Shown: positions 18,095-26,575 of the stretch, piece by piece
Numbering within the stretch: the first letter of the stretch is position 1
Layout of the letters: each line of letters begins with the position of its first letter
Source: Pseudomonas sp. MYb185
GTDB lineage: Bacteria; Pseudomonadota; Gammaproteobacteria; Pseudomonadales; Pseudomonadaceae
Direction: 5' to 3'
Length of the DNA stretch: 64,000 bases
NCBI RefSeq assembly: GCF_002979975.1
Contig: NZ_PCQD01000008.1
Location: 116,231 to 180,230, forward strand
Made by a program: the position numbers and the translations under genes
The notes under the pieces: generated by a model
The model's database searches: none
What the model saw: the letters and a program-made list of their open reading frames with translations, nothing else
Told to the model about the DNA's origin: nothing

Positions 18095-20143
18095 ATGTCG
18101 GAACCCACCAGACCACGCCTCTGGAACACCACCATTCTGTTGCCGGTATTCATTCCGGCGTTCTTCTTCATCCTGCTGCTGGTCGTAGGCACCGCCAGCC
18201 GGCCCGAGCTGGCCGGGGAGCTGTTCAGCTCGGTGCTGGGCTACATCACCAATACCTTCGGCTGGTTCTACATGCTCTCGGTGGCGATTTTCCTGGTGTT
18301 CATCGTCATCGTGGCCATGAGCAAATGGGGCCACATCAAGCTCGGGCCCGACCATGCCGAGCCGCAATACAGCTTTCCCTCCTGGTTCGCCATGCTGTTC
18401 TCCGCCGGTTATGGCATCGCCCTGCTGTTCTTCGGGGTGGCCGAGCCGGTGCTGCACTATGCCGACCCGCCGGAGGGCGCGGAGGGCCTGACAGTGGATG
18501 CAGCCAAGCAGGCGATGCAGATCGCCTTCTTCCACTGGGGCTTTCATATCTGGGCGATCTACGGCCTGACCGGCCTGGTGCTGGCCTACTTCTCGTTCCG
18601 CCACGGCCTGCCGCTGTCGATTCGCTCGGCGCTGTACCCGCTGATCGGTGAACGTATCTATGGGCCGATCGGGCATGCGGTGGATACCTTCGCCATTCTC
18701 GGCACCATGTTCGGCATTGCCACCACACTGGGCCTGTCGGTAGCGCAGATGAACGCCGGGCTCAATTACCTGTGGCCATCGATACCACTGAGTACCGGGG
18801 TGCAGATCGCCTGTATCGCGGTGATCACGCTGCTGACCATGGGTTCGGTAGTGGCCGGGATGGACAAGGGCATCAAGAACCTGGCGATGCTCAACATGAT
18901 CATCGCCACCGCACTGATGCTGTTCGTGTTTCTGGTCGGACCGACGATCTTCATCCTGGAGACCTTCCTGCAGAATACCGGCAGCTACCTGAACAATATC
19001 GTCGAGCGCACCTTCAATCTGCAGGCCTATTCGCGCAGTGACTGGATCGGTAACTGGACGCTGTTCATCTTCGGCTGGACCATCGCCTGGGCGCCCTTCG
19101 TCGGCCTGTTCATCGCCAAGATCAGCCGCGGCCGGACCATTCGCCAGTTCGTCTTCGGGGTGATGCTGGTGCCGACCCTGTTCACCTTCTTCTGGTTCTC
19201 GGTGTTCGGCGACACCGCCCTGCACATGATCATCAACCAGGGTTATAGCGAGCTGATCGATCAGGTGAAGGCCGACAACGCCGTTGCCCTGTTCAAGCTG
19301 CTGGAGCAACTGCCTCTCACCTCGGTGATTTCTTTCATAACGGTACTGCTGATCGCGCTGTTCTTCGTTACCTCAGCCGATTCCGGGGCGCTGGTGGTCG
19401 ACTCACTGGCCTCCGGCGGGGCGCTGGCCACACCGGCCTGGCAGCGTGGCGGCTGGGCCATCCTCAGCGGTGTGCTGGCCTCGGTGCTGCTGGTGGCCGG
19501 CGGGCTCAAGGCGCTGCAGAGCATGGCCATCGCCAGTGCCCTGCCGTTTGCCATCATCATGCTGCTCTCGGCACTGGGCATGTGGCGCGCACTGATCATC
19601 GAAAGCCACCACCAGCAGGTCAACCTGCAGTCGAACCGCGGCAGCAGCGGCCAGACCGGCTCGCCATGGAAGAAACGCCTGGCGGGCATCGTCAACTATC
19701 CGAAGAAGGATGAGGTGGAGCAGTTCATCAAAGGTCCGGCATTGACCGCCATGATCCGGGTGGCGAAGGGGCTGCAGGCGCAGTCCTGGCCGGCAGAGGT
19801 GCATTACGACGAGGAAAATCTTCGCGCCTATCTGGAGGTCATCGTGCCGGAACAACTGGACTTCCTGTACGAGATCCGCCTGCGTGACTACCTGCTGCCG
19901 GCCTTTGCCCATCCGGAGACCGGGGAAACCGCCGACGAGGACAGCTACTACTACCGGGCCGAGGTGTTCCTGCGCCGGGGCGGGCAGGCCTATGACGTCT
20001 ACGGTTATGATGGCCAGGAGATCATCAGCGACATTCTCGACCACTTCGAGAAGTACCTGCACTTCCTGCATCTGTCACCGGGCGGGCTGCCATGGAACAT
20101 GGCCGAGCATGACGAACTGCTGAATACACCGAAGGAAGAGTGA
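18095..20143 (+). CDS. BCCT-family transporter, BetT-like (682 aa)
   Basis: A betaine/choline/carnitine transporter with about 12 membrane helices (residues about 15-510). The BCCT hallmark FFHWGFHIWAIYGLTGL gives the Trp-box, and GWTIAWAPFVGLFIAKISRG is the conserved helix 8 region. A long hydrophilic C-terminal domain of about 165 residues after the last helix, typical of BetT-type proton-coupled choline transporters, is usually the osmosensor. Uptake of choline or another quaternary amine for osmoprotection is likely but the substrate is not provable. AAGGAG is 9 nt before the ATG. It is transcribed alone, with a hairpin after the stop. Confidence 0.9.
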   Translation: MSEPTRPRLWNTTILLPVFIPAFFFILLLVVGTASRPELAGELFSSVLGYITNTFGWFYMLSVAIFLVFIVIVAMSKWGHIKLGPDHAEPQYSFPSWFAMLFSAGYGIALLFFGVAEPVLHYADPPEGAEGLTVDAAKQAMQIAFFHWGFHIWAIYGLTGLVLAYFSFRHGLPLSIRSALYPLIGERIYGPIGHAVDTFAILGTMFGIATTLGLSVAQMNAGLNYLWPSIPLSTGVQIACIAVITLLTMGSVVAGMDKGIKNLAMLNMIIATALMLFVFLVGPTIFILETFLQNTGSYLNNIVERTFNLQAYSRSDWIGNWTLFIFGWTIAWAPFVGLFIAKISRGRTIRQFVFGVMLVPTLFTFFWFSVFGDTALHMIINQGYSELIDQVKADNAVALFKLLEQLPLTSVISFITVLLIALFFVTSADSGALVVDSLASGGALATPAWQRGGWAILSGVLASVLLVAGGLKALQSMAIASALPFAIIMLLSALGMWRALIIESHHQQVNLQSNRGSSGQTGSPWKKRLAGIVNYPKKDEVEQFIKGPALTAMIRVAKGLQAQSWPAEVHYDEENLRAYLEVIVPEQLDFLYEIRLRDYLLPAFAHPETGETADEDSYYYRAEVFLRRGGQAYDVYGYDGQEIISDILDHFEKYLHFLHLSPGGLPWNMAEHDELLNTPKEE

Positions 20144-20146
20144 GCG

Positions 20147-20179
20147 CTGCGCGGGCCGTCGGCATGGCGGCCCGCGCAG
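20147..20179. terminator. Hairpin between convergent BCCT gene and yajG
   Basis: Perfect 12-bp stem CTGCGCGGGCCG / CGGCCCGCGCAG with a 9-nt loop, directly after the BCCT stop and before the yajG stop on the other strand. There is no T run on either side, so it may act as a bidirectional stop with Rho or as a 3'-end stabiliser. Confidence 0.5.
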
Positions 20180-20189
20180 ATGAAGCCGG

Positions 20190-20774
20190 CTATTGCTGCA
20201 GGATGCGGATGACTTCCTGATCCTTGAAGATGCGCGACAGCGCATCGCTCATGACCTCGGTCACCAGGCGGGTATTGGTGGCCTGGTTCGGCGCATAGCC
20301 GAAACGGTGCTGGGCCGAAGCGCTGTAGCGACCAATGTAGCGCTGGTTCATCGAGCGCACCTCGGTAGCGAATACCGCGGAGATGTCCGCCTGGGTGACA
20401 TACACACCCTCCTGCGGCGAAACGTAGGACAGCTCCGCCAGGCTCACCACCAGGCTGTTGGCATTGGGCGTCCCCTCCGGCACCACCTGAAAGCCCAGCT
20501 TGCCGAGCGCCTGCTCCACCTGCTGGCGCAGATGGGGCACGGTCTGGGCGCTGAGGGTCAGGTTGCTGGAGTCGGGATAGATGCCGCCGCGGGTGCCCAG
20601 CACCGGCGATGAGCGACTATCCTTGACAGTGACCACCACCGGCTGCTGACGCGCAACCTGGCTCAACGGCGCAGTCACGCTGGGCGTCACGTTCAATTGC
20701 TGCGGGCTGTGGGCACAGCCGGCCAGCACCAGGGCCAATCCCGCTACCGCCAGCCAACCCAGATGTTTCAACAT
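20190..20774 (-). CDS. yajG: YajG-family lipoprotein (194 aa)
   Basis: Lipoprotein signal with lipobox LAGC (Cys20), then the YajG domain. Typical features are the VVVTVKDSRSSPVLGTRGG segment near the N-terminus and the VEQALGKLGFQVV helix-strand, with a C-terminal basic/aromatic part. The function of YajG is not established; in E. coli it is an outer-membrane lipoprotein gene next to ampG. AAAGGAG precedes the ATG by 6 nt. It converges on the BCCT transporter gene. Confidence 0.88.
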   Translation of the reverse strand: MLKHLGWLAVAGLALVLAGCAHSPQQLNVTPSVTAPLSQVARQQPVVVTVKDSRSSPVLGTRGGIYPDSSNLTLSAQTVPHLRQQVEQALGKLGFQVVPEGTPNANSLVVSLAELSYVSPQEGVYVTQADISAVFATEVRSMNQRYIGRYSASAQHRFGYAPNQATNTRLVTEVMSDALSRIFKDQEVIRILQQ

Positions 20775-20836
20775 GCTTGCACTCCTTTCAGCGATGACAG
20801 AGATACAGAATGACAGATGATTCCAGAGCCGCCAGG

Positions 20837-21136
20837 TCAGGCTGGACGCGCGCCCACTTCTTCCAGTGCCGCCACGTAGTCCTCGGCCTGGGCATGTCCA
20901 CTGATGACCTGCAGGAAGGTCCTGCCCTCGGCATCCAGCGCGTTCACATCATGGCCAGCGGCCTGGAACATCTCCAGGAAGCGGGCGAAGTCATGCGCCC
21001 GCAAGCCCCGATAGGCGCGCGTCAACATGTAATGGTCAACGGGCTCGTCAGCCTCTCGCGGACGGAAACTCATGAACACGGCAACCTGCTCATCGGTCAT
21101 GGGCTCGCCAACCACCTTTTTCTTGTCTTTGCGCAC
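20837..21136 (-). CDS. Conserved small cytoplasmic protein, PA4642-like (99 aa, GTG start)
   Basis: A charged, helical protein with no membrane segment, starting RKDKKKVVGEPMTDEQVAVF after the initiator. It has the look of an ankyrin-like helix pair (FARFLEMFQAAGHDVNALDA) near the end. It resembles the small PA4642 family protein that in Pseudomonas aeruginosa lies close to the hpt-upp-uraA genes (from memory); function unknown. The frame extends to 21265, but GTG 21136 has AGGG at the right distance and matches the conserved N-terminus. Confidence 0.75.
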   Translation of the reverse strand: MRKDKKKVVGEPMTDEQVAVFMSFRPREADEPVDHYMLTRAYRGLRAHDFARFLEMFQAAGHDVNALDAEGRTFLQVISGHAQAEDYVAALEEVGARPA

Positions 21137-21225
21137 GAACAATCCCTCATGTGAATACGTAAGGGCCAAATTGTAACCATCCGGCCGCGCCGCCACCAGC
21201 TTAGAGTCTGTTGGCGACAGACTGC

Positions 21226-21717
21226 TCAGGGGACGCTGACCGGCCCGGCGTGGATATCCGCCCATACCGTCCCGTTGCCATAGAAGCGTGCCTGCACGAA
21301 ATGCGGGCCTGGGCCTTCGAGCAGGCCGGTCAGCGCCTGCAGATAACTCAGCGGATAGTACAGGGTCAGCGTCTGGGCCTGCTGATCGTGCCTGGCCGGC
21401 GGCAGGCTACCCGCACCGTCGATGAAGCCGATGCGCACACTGCGCAGCGCGCCACCACGCAGCAATGAACGACCTTCGACGAACAACCACAGGCTGCTTT
21501 CCTGACTGCGGCCGGAGCTGCCCTGGCGTGACTCGCTGGCCACGGTCATGCGATAGCTGTCGATCTGCAGCAACAGCTGTTCGGGGCGATCCTGACGGGC
21601 CGCATAGCGGTCCGGCGGCATGAACTCCTCGTGCGGCAGGCTCTGCGGGGCGGCACCCACTACACCTGTAAGCGCAGCGAGGAGTATGCTTGTGAGTACC
21701 TTGGTGCTAATTTTCAT
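21226..21717 (-). CDS. Secreted hypothetical protein (163 aa)
   Basis: It begins MKISTKVLTSILLAALTGVV and ends its signal peptide near VGAAPQS, so it is exported to the periplasm. The mature part is beta-rich with Trp, Tyr and Gly (LWLFVEGRSLLRGG, ADIHAGPVSVP) and no Cys. I do not recognise a named domain. The start ATG 21717 is chosen because it gives a clean signal peptide. It diverges from the SulP transporter gene with 74 bp between. Confidence 0.65.
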   Translation of the reverse strand: MKISTKVLTSILLAALTGVVGAAPQSLPHEEFMPPDRYAARQDRPEQLLLQIDSYRMTVASESRQGSSGRSQESSLWLFVEGRSLLRGGALRSVRIGFIDGAGSLPPARHDQQAQTLTLYYPLSYLQALTGLLEGPGPHFVQARFYGNGTVWADIHAGPVSVP

Positions 21718-21791
21718 GGGGCAGACTTCCCGAGCAGACACAAAGATCTGTTGTGGCAGCCGCGCCCAGCGTTGTCAACACAGGAAACACT

Positions 21792-23534
21792 ATGAGCAGT
21801 TCTTCCTTTCGAGTGCCGCTGTTCGCCGCCTTGCGCGACAGCTTCCGGCAGGGCTATTCCCTGGCCAGCCTGCGCAGCGATGTGCTGGCCGGCATCACCG
21901 TCGGCATCATCGCCATCCCACTGGCCATGGCACTGGCCATCGCTGTGGGTGTGGCGCCGCAGCATGGCCTGTACACCGGTATTGTCGGCGGACTGATCAT
22001 CGCCATCTGTGGCGGCTCGCGCTTCAATATCTCCGGGCCGACCGCCGCCTTCGTGGTAATCCTGCTGCCGATCACCCAACAGTACGGCCTGGGTGGCTTG
22101 CTGCTGGTCACCCTGATGGCCGGGGCAATCCTGCTGGCGCTGGGGCTGGCACGCATGGGCAATCTGATCCAGTTCGTGCCCTACCCGGTAGTGATGGGCT
22201 TTACCGCCGGTATCGGCATCGTTATCGCCACCCTGCAGATCAAGGACTTCTTCGGCCTGCAGGATATCGGCCAGCACAGCAACTATATCGAGCAATTGCA
22301 GGCCCTGGCCGGCGCGCTACCCTCGATCAGCACTGGCGACACGCTGGTCGGCGCTGCCACCCTGGCGACGCTGATCCTCTGGCCACGCCTGACTCGACGC
22401 GTTCCCGGACACCTGGTCGCACTACTGGCCGGCAGCCTGCTGGGTCTGCTGCTGATGACGCTGCAGATACCGGTGGCGACCCTCGGCGCACGCTTCAGCT
22501 ATGAGCTGGACGGCGTCATACATGCCGGCATTCCGCCCTTTGCCCCGCACTGGGTGCTGCCATGGCGGCTGCCCGGTGCCGATGGCCAGCCGTTGCTGGT
22601 CAATTTCGAGATGCTGCGCCAGTTGCTGCCGTCGGCCATGGCGGTGGCCATGCTCGGCGCCATCGAGTCGCTGTTGTGCGCGCTGGTCGCCGACGGTATG
22701 GCCAATACCCGGCATGACCCCAATGCCGAGCTGCTGGGCCAGGGACTGGGCAACCTGGTGGTACCCTTCTTCGGCGGCATCACCGCTACCGCGGCGATCG
22801 CCCGCACCGCCACCAGCGTGCGCAGCGGCGCCCGCTCGCCGATCGCCGCGGTGGTGCATGCGCTGGTCATGCTGCTGGCGGTGGTGCTGCTGGCCCGGCT
22901 GTTCGCCTGGCTGCCGATGGCCTCGCTGGCAGCCATGCTGCTGATGGTGGCCTGGAACATGAGCGAAGCGCCACGGGTATTGCATCTGCTGCGGGTCGGG
23001 CCGCGCCAGGATGTGCTGGTGCTGCTGATCTGCCTGCTGCTGACCGTGCTGTTCGACATGGTGCTGGCGGTGGGGGTGGGCTTGCTGCTGGCCTCGGCGC
23101 TGTTCATCCGGCGCATGGCCGCGCTGAGTGGCGGCGGCGCACAGCTGCGCGGCAGCGAGGGGCCGCTGGCTGACCTGCCGGACAGCGTCGTGCTGTACTC
23201 CATCCAGGGCCCGATGTTCTTCGCCGCCGCCGACAAGGCGCTGGAAGCCATCAGCCGCTTCGATAGCGGGGTTCAGCATATGGTGATCGATATGCGCTCG
23301 GTGCCGAGCATGGACATGAGCGCCCTGGTGCTGTTCGAGAAGGCGTTGCAGGACCTTCATCGGCGCGGCATTCGGGTGTATCTGGTCGGGGTCAGGGCGC
23401 AGATCAGGCTCAAGCTCCGGCGCGCCGGACTCGATGCCCGGCGCGATGTGCGCAGCTTCGCCGCCACACCGCAACTAGCGGCGCAGTTGATCAGGGCGAA
23501 GCTGGCTGAAACTGGCACAGAGCCGTCGGGCTGA
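21792..23534 (+). CDS. SulP-family anion transporter with STAS domain (580 aa)
   Basis: About 12-14 membrane segments from residue 28 (SDVLAGITVGIIAIPLAMAL) to about 445. The SulP features GGSRFNISGPTAAFVV and FGGITATAAIARTATSVRSG are seen, followed by a cytoplasmic STAS domain (about residues 460-570, containing VVLYSIQGPMFFAA and the MRSVPSMDMSAL phospho-loop region). The family carries sulfate, bicarbonate or dicarboxylates; the substrate cannot be told here. The ATG at 21792 has only a GGAAA-type ribosome site. The gene is divergent from the secreted hypothetical protein. Confidence 0.92.
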   Translation: MSSSSFRVPLFAALRDSFRQGYSLASLRSDVLAGITVGIIAIPLAMALAIAVGVAPQHGLYTGIVGGLIIAICGGSRFNISGPTAAFVVILLPITQQYGLGGLLLVTLMAGAILLALGLARMGNLIQFVPYPVVMGFTAGIGIVIATLQIKDFFGLQDIGQHSNYIEQLQALAGALPSISTGDTLVGAATLATLILWPRLTRRVPGHLVALLAGSLLGLLLMTLQIPVATLGARFSYELDGVIHAGIPPFAPHWVLPWRLPGADGQPLLVNFEMLRQLLPSAMAVAMLGAIESLLCALVADGMANTRHDPNAELLGQGLGNLVVPFFGGITATAAIARTATSVRSGARSPIAAVVHALVMLLAVVLLARLFAWLPMASLAAMLLMVAWNMSEAPRVLHLLRVGPRQDVLVLLICLLLTVLFDMVLAVGVGLLLASALFIRRMAALSGGGAQLRGSEGPLADLPDSVVLYSIQGPMFFAAADKALEAISRFDSGVQHMVIDMRSVPSMDMSALVLFEKALQDLHRRGIRVYLVGVRAQIRLKLRRAGLDARRDVRSFAATPQLAAQLIRAKLAETGTEPSG

Positions 23535-23543
23535 ACAGCGCTG

Positions 23544-24101
23544 TCAGTGGTCCTTCAGCGCGTAGATGCCGGCGGCGTTGCGCCAGTAGCCCTTGTAGTC
23601 GAGGCCGTAGCCGAACACATAGCGGTCCTCGACATCCAGCCCGGTAAAGTCGGCGCGCAGGCCGGGATAGGCCTTGCGGTCATGGGTCTTGTCCAGCAGC
23701 ACCGCAGTCAACACCTGCTCGGCGCCAGCATCACGGCAGTATTCGACGATCGCCGCCAGGGTATGCCCCTCGTCGAGGATGTCATCGATGATCAATACCG
23801 TACGGCCAACCAGCGAATGCTCGGCACGGGCCTTCCAGAAAAGCTCACTGCCGGACAGCTTGTTGCGGTAGCGGGTCGCGTGCAGGTAGCCCACCTCCAT
23901 CGGGAAGGCGAGCCGGGTCAACAGCTGGCCGGCGATGATCAGGCCGCCATTCATCACGCTGTAGACGATCGGATTGCTGTCCTGCATGGTCTGGGTGATC
24001 GCCGCGGCCATCTGGTCCATGGCCGCCTCGACCTGCTGCTGCGTGTACAGGCAATCCGCCTCGTTCATGACCTGCCTGACGTGCTCGAGATCAAGGGACA
24101 T
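23544..24101 (-). CDS. hpt: Hypoxanthine-guanine phosphoribosyltransferase (185 aa)
   Basis: A purine-salvage enzyme converting hypoxanthine or guanine and PRPP to IMP or GMP in the cytosol. The PRPP loop is VLIIDDILDEGHTL (about residues 99-112). The N-terminal helix (LEHVRQVMNEADCLY) and the VYSVMNGGLIIAGQL strand-helix match the type-I PRTase fold of HPRT. The ATG 24101 has GGAGG at 7 nt. It is divergent from upp with about 156 bp between them, grouping purine and pyrimidine salvage. Confidence 0.9.
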   Translation of the reverse strand: MSLDLEHVRQVMNEADCLYTQQQVEAAMDQMAAAITQTMQDSNPIVYSVMNGGLIIAGQLLTRLAFPMEVGYLHATRYRNKLSGSELFWKARAEHSLVGRTVLIIDDILDEGHTLAAIVEYCRDAGAEQVLTAVLLDKTHDRKAYPGLRADFTGLDVEDRYVFGYGLDYKGYWRNAAGIYALKDH

Positions 24102-24257
24102 GCATAGCCTCCGGGGGCATCGGAAAAGCGAGGCAAAATACTGCACCTGCTACAGCCATGCAAGCGATGTGACGCACCATCGCAGATAACCGGATGACCG
24201 GCACCGGACATTGGTTTACGCTATCAGCGTATTTGGCCCGCCCCCTGGAACCCCTCA

Positions 24258-24899
24258 ATGAACATCCAAGAAATTCGCCATCCTCTGATCCGCCACAAGC
24301 TCGGTCTGATGCGTCGCAACGATATCAGCACGAAGAATTTCCGCGAACTGGCGCAGGAGGTTGCCGCCCTGCTGACCTACGAAGCGACCAAGGACATGCC
24401 GGTTGAAAATCACACGATTGACGGCTGGTGCGGCGATGTCAGCGTCGAACGGCTGGCCGGCAAGAAGATCACCGTGGTGCCCATACTGCGTGCCGGCCTC
24501 GGCATGCTCGACGGCGTGCTGAGCCTGATCCCCAGCGCCAAGGTCAGCGTCATCGGCATGGTGCGCAATGAACAGACCCTGGAAGCCGACACCTATCTGG
24601 AAAAGCTGGTCAGCGAGCTGCACCAGCGCCGTGCCCTGATCATCGACCCGATGCTGGCCACCGGCAGCTCCATGATCGGCACCATCGATATGCTCAAGCG
24701 CGCAGGCGCCCATGAGATCCGCGCACTGGTGCTGGTGGCTGCCCCGGAAGGCATCAAGCGGGTGAATGCCGCCCATCCGGATGTGGAGATATTCACCGCC
24801 TCGGTGGATGAAGGGTTGAACGAACATGGCTACATCATCCCCGGCCTGGGCGATGCCGGTGACAAGATCTTCGGTACCCGGCAGAAGGACGCCCATTGA
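24258..24899 (+). CDS. upp: Uracil phosphoribosyltransferase (213 aa)
   Basis: Makes UMP from uracil and PRPP, salvaging uracil brought in by UraA. It has the UPRT start [12 protein letters not shown], the [13 protein letters not shown] loop, the PRPP-binding [12 protein letters not shown] (about residues 130-141) and the C-terminal uracil-binding [10 protein letters not shown]. Its TGA overlaps the uraA ATG (TGATG), a typical upp-uraA coupling. The length is usual for the family. Confidence 0.96.
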   Translation: MNIQEIRHPLIRHKLGLMRRNDISTKNFRELAQEVAALLTYEATKDMPVENHTIDGWCGDVSVERLAGKKITVVPILRAGLGMLDGVLSLIPSAKVSVIGMVRNEQTLEADTYLEKLVSELHQRRALIIDPMLATGSSMIGTIDMLKRAGAHEIRALVLVAAPEGIKRVNAAHPDVEIFTASVDEGLNEHGYIIPGLGDAGDKIFGTRQKDAH

Positions 24900-26155
24900 T
24901 GCAGCAGGACATGAGTACCACCGGCTGGCGCAGCGTGCTGGCCGGTTCCCAGATACTCTTCGTCGCCTTTGGTGCCCTGGTCCTGATGCCGCTGATCACC
25001 GGCATGCATCCGAGTGTGGCGCTGTTCACCGCTGGCCTGGGCACCCTGATATTCCACTTTGTGACCCAGCGCCAGGTACCGGTCTTCCTCGCCTCCAGCT
25101 TTGCCTTCATCGCCCCCATCCTGTACAGCAATCAGACCTGGGGCCTGCCAGCCACCCTCGGTGGACTGGTCGCTGCGGGTATGGTGTACCTGTTGTTGAG
25201 CCTGGCGGTACATCTGCGCGGGCCGGGCTTCATCCACCGCCTGCTGCCGCCGGTGGTGATCGGTCCGGTGATCATGGTGATCGGCCTCGGGCTGGCTTCC
25301 ACCGCGGTCAACATGGCCTCCGGCAAGTCCGGCGACGGCAGCCTGCAGGTGATGGACTATTCCACCGCACTGCTCATTTCACTCGCTTCGCTGATCACCA
25401 CATTGCTGGTCGCCGTCTATGCCCGGGGCCTGTTCCGCCTGGTGCCGATCATGGCCGGCGTGCTGGTCGGCTACACGCTGGCCTGGGCACTGGGAGAGGT
25501 GGACTTCACCAGCGTCGACAATGCCGGCTGGCTGGCCATGCCGGGCTTCGTGTTCCCCGAATTCCACCTGGCCGCCATCCTGTTCATGATCCCGGTTTCC
25601 ATTGCCCCGGCGATCGAGCATATCGGTGACGTGATGGCGATTGGTGCGGTGACCGGCAAGGACTATGTACGCAAGCCCGGCCTGCAGCGTACGCTGCTGG
25701 GCGATGGCCTGGGCACCTCAGCCGCGGCCTTCTTCGGCGGACCGCCGAGCACTACCTATTCCGAAGTGACCGGCGCCGTGATGCTCACCCGCAACTTCAA
25801 TCCGCTGGTGATGATCTGGGCCGCCGTCTTCGCCATCGGACTGGCGTTCATCGAAAAATTCGGTGCCGTCCTGCTGGGCATTCCGTTACCGGTGATGGGT
25901 GGCATTCTGTGCCTGCTGTTCGGCTCGATCGCCGTGGTCGGCATCAATACCCTGATCCGTCATCAGGTCGACCTGTCCGAAGCGCGCAACCTGTGCATCG
26001 TATCGATCACCCTGGTCTTCGGTATCGGCGGCATGGCCATCGGCAACCAGACAGTCACTCTGCAGGGCATCAGTCTGTGCGGCATCGTCGCCATTCTGCT
26101 GAACCTCATCCTGCCGGCGACCAGGCCCGATCCGGCCGCCCCCACAGCCGACTGA
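24899..26155 (+). CDS. uraA: Uracil/xanthine permease UraA (418 aa)
   Basis: A nucleobase-ascorbate-transporter family symporter for uracil with about 14 membrane segments. It opens with GSQILFVAFGALVLMP. It contains SIAPAIEHIGDVMAIG, with the conserved Glu that binds substrate and the IGD context, and GLGTSAAAFFGGPPSTTYSE, which has the NAT signature Pro-Pro-x-Thr-x-x-x-Glu. The ATG at 24899 overlaps the upp stop; a TTG at 24896 or ATG at 24911 are alternatives. The last gene of the salvage pair, it converges on pilE with 4 bp between stops. Confidence 0.95.
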   Translation: MQQDMSTTGWRSVLAGSQILFVAFGALVLMPLITGMHPSVALFTAGLGTLIFHFVTQRQVPVFLASSFAFIAPILYSNQTWGLPATLGGLVAAGMVYLLLSLAVHLRGPGFIHRLLPPVVIGPVIMVIGLGLASTAVNMASGKSGDGSLQVMDYSTALLISLASLITTLLVAVYARGLFRLVPIMAGVLVGYTLAWALGEVDFTSVDNAGWLAMPGFVFPEFHLAAILFMIPVSIAPAIEHIGDVMAIGAVTGKDYVRKPGLQRTLLGDGLGTSAAAFFGGPPSTTYSEVTGAVMLTRNFNPLVMIWAAVFAIGLAFIEKFGAVLLGIPLPVMGGILCLLFGSIAVVGINTLIRHQVDLSEARNLCIVSITLVFGIGGMAIGNQTVTLQGISLCGIVAILLNLILPATRPDPAAPTAD

Positions 26156-26159
26156 GCGA

Positions 26160-26564
26160 TCAGCGGCGCCAGCACTTCCGATCGGTCGGTGTGCGCTGAC
26201 CGACCTGATTCAGCGTATAGCTGGCGCAGGCATCCCCGGCCATGATACCGCCGGGGACCGCCGTTGCGGTCAGGGTGAAACTCTCGGCAGCCAGGGTCGG
26301 CACTATGCTGAATACCGCATTGCCGGTAGCCGGGCTCTGGCTGGCCAGGCCGCTGACCGTGCCGCTGTCATACCCCCCGTGACGGGTGTAGTGCCGTTCC
26401 AGCAGCTGGGCGTTTTCCAGCAGCACTGCGGTTACCTCGGCGCGCCGGGTCTGGCGCACATGCTCCTGATAGGACGGCAGCGCGATCGCCGCCAGGATAC
26501 CGATCACCACTACCACGAGCATCAGCTCGATCAGGGTGAACCCCCGCTGTGCTTTTCTCGACAT
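26160..26564 (-). CDS. pilE: Type IV minor pilin PilE (134 aa)
   Basis: Class III leader MSRKAQRG is cleaved before the N-methylated Phe, then [20 protein letters not shown] with the canonical Glu5. The C-terminal globular part has two Cys (DACASY and RKCWRR) that could form the D-loop disulphide. GGGAGG precedes the ATG. It is the last gene of pilV-W-X-Y1-E, and the product is a minor pilin that primes pilus assembly together with PilVWX and PilY1. Confidence 0.92.
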   Translation of the reverse strand: MSRKAQRGFTLIELMLVVVVIGILAAIALPSYQEHVRQTRRAEVTAVLLENAQLLERHYTRHGGYDSGTVSGLASQSPATGNAVFSIVPTLAAESFTLTATAVPGGIMAGDACASYTLNQVGQRTPTDRKCWRR

Positions 26565-26575
26565 GCACCCTCCCC

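Noticed and set aside
15302..19309. A 1335-codon open frame on the minus strand across gatA, gatB, the RlpA-like gene and the BCCT gene
   Set aside because: It is a coding shadow: rich in His, Gln, Arg and Gly without domains, antisense to four well-supported genes in G+C-rich DNA.
20147..20179. A classical Rho-independent terminator
   Set aside because: The 12-bp stem is perfect, but neither side has a T run, so it is listed only as a probable bidirectional 3'-end hairpin.
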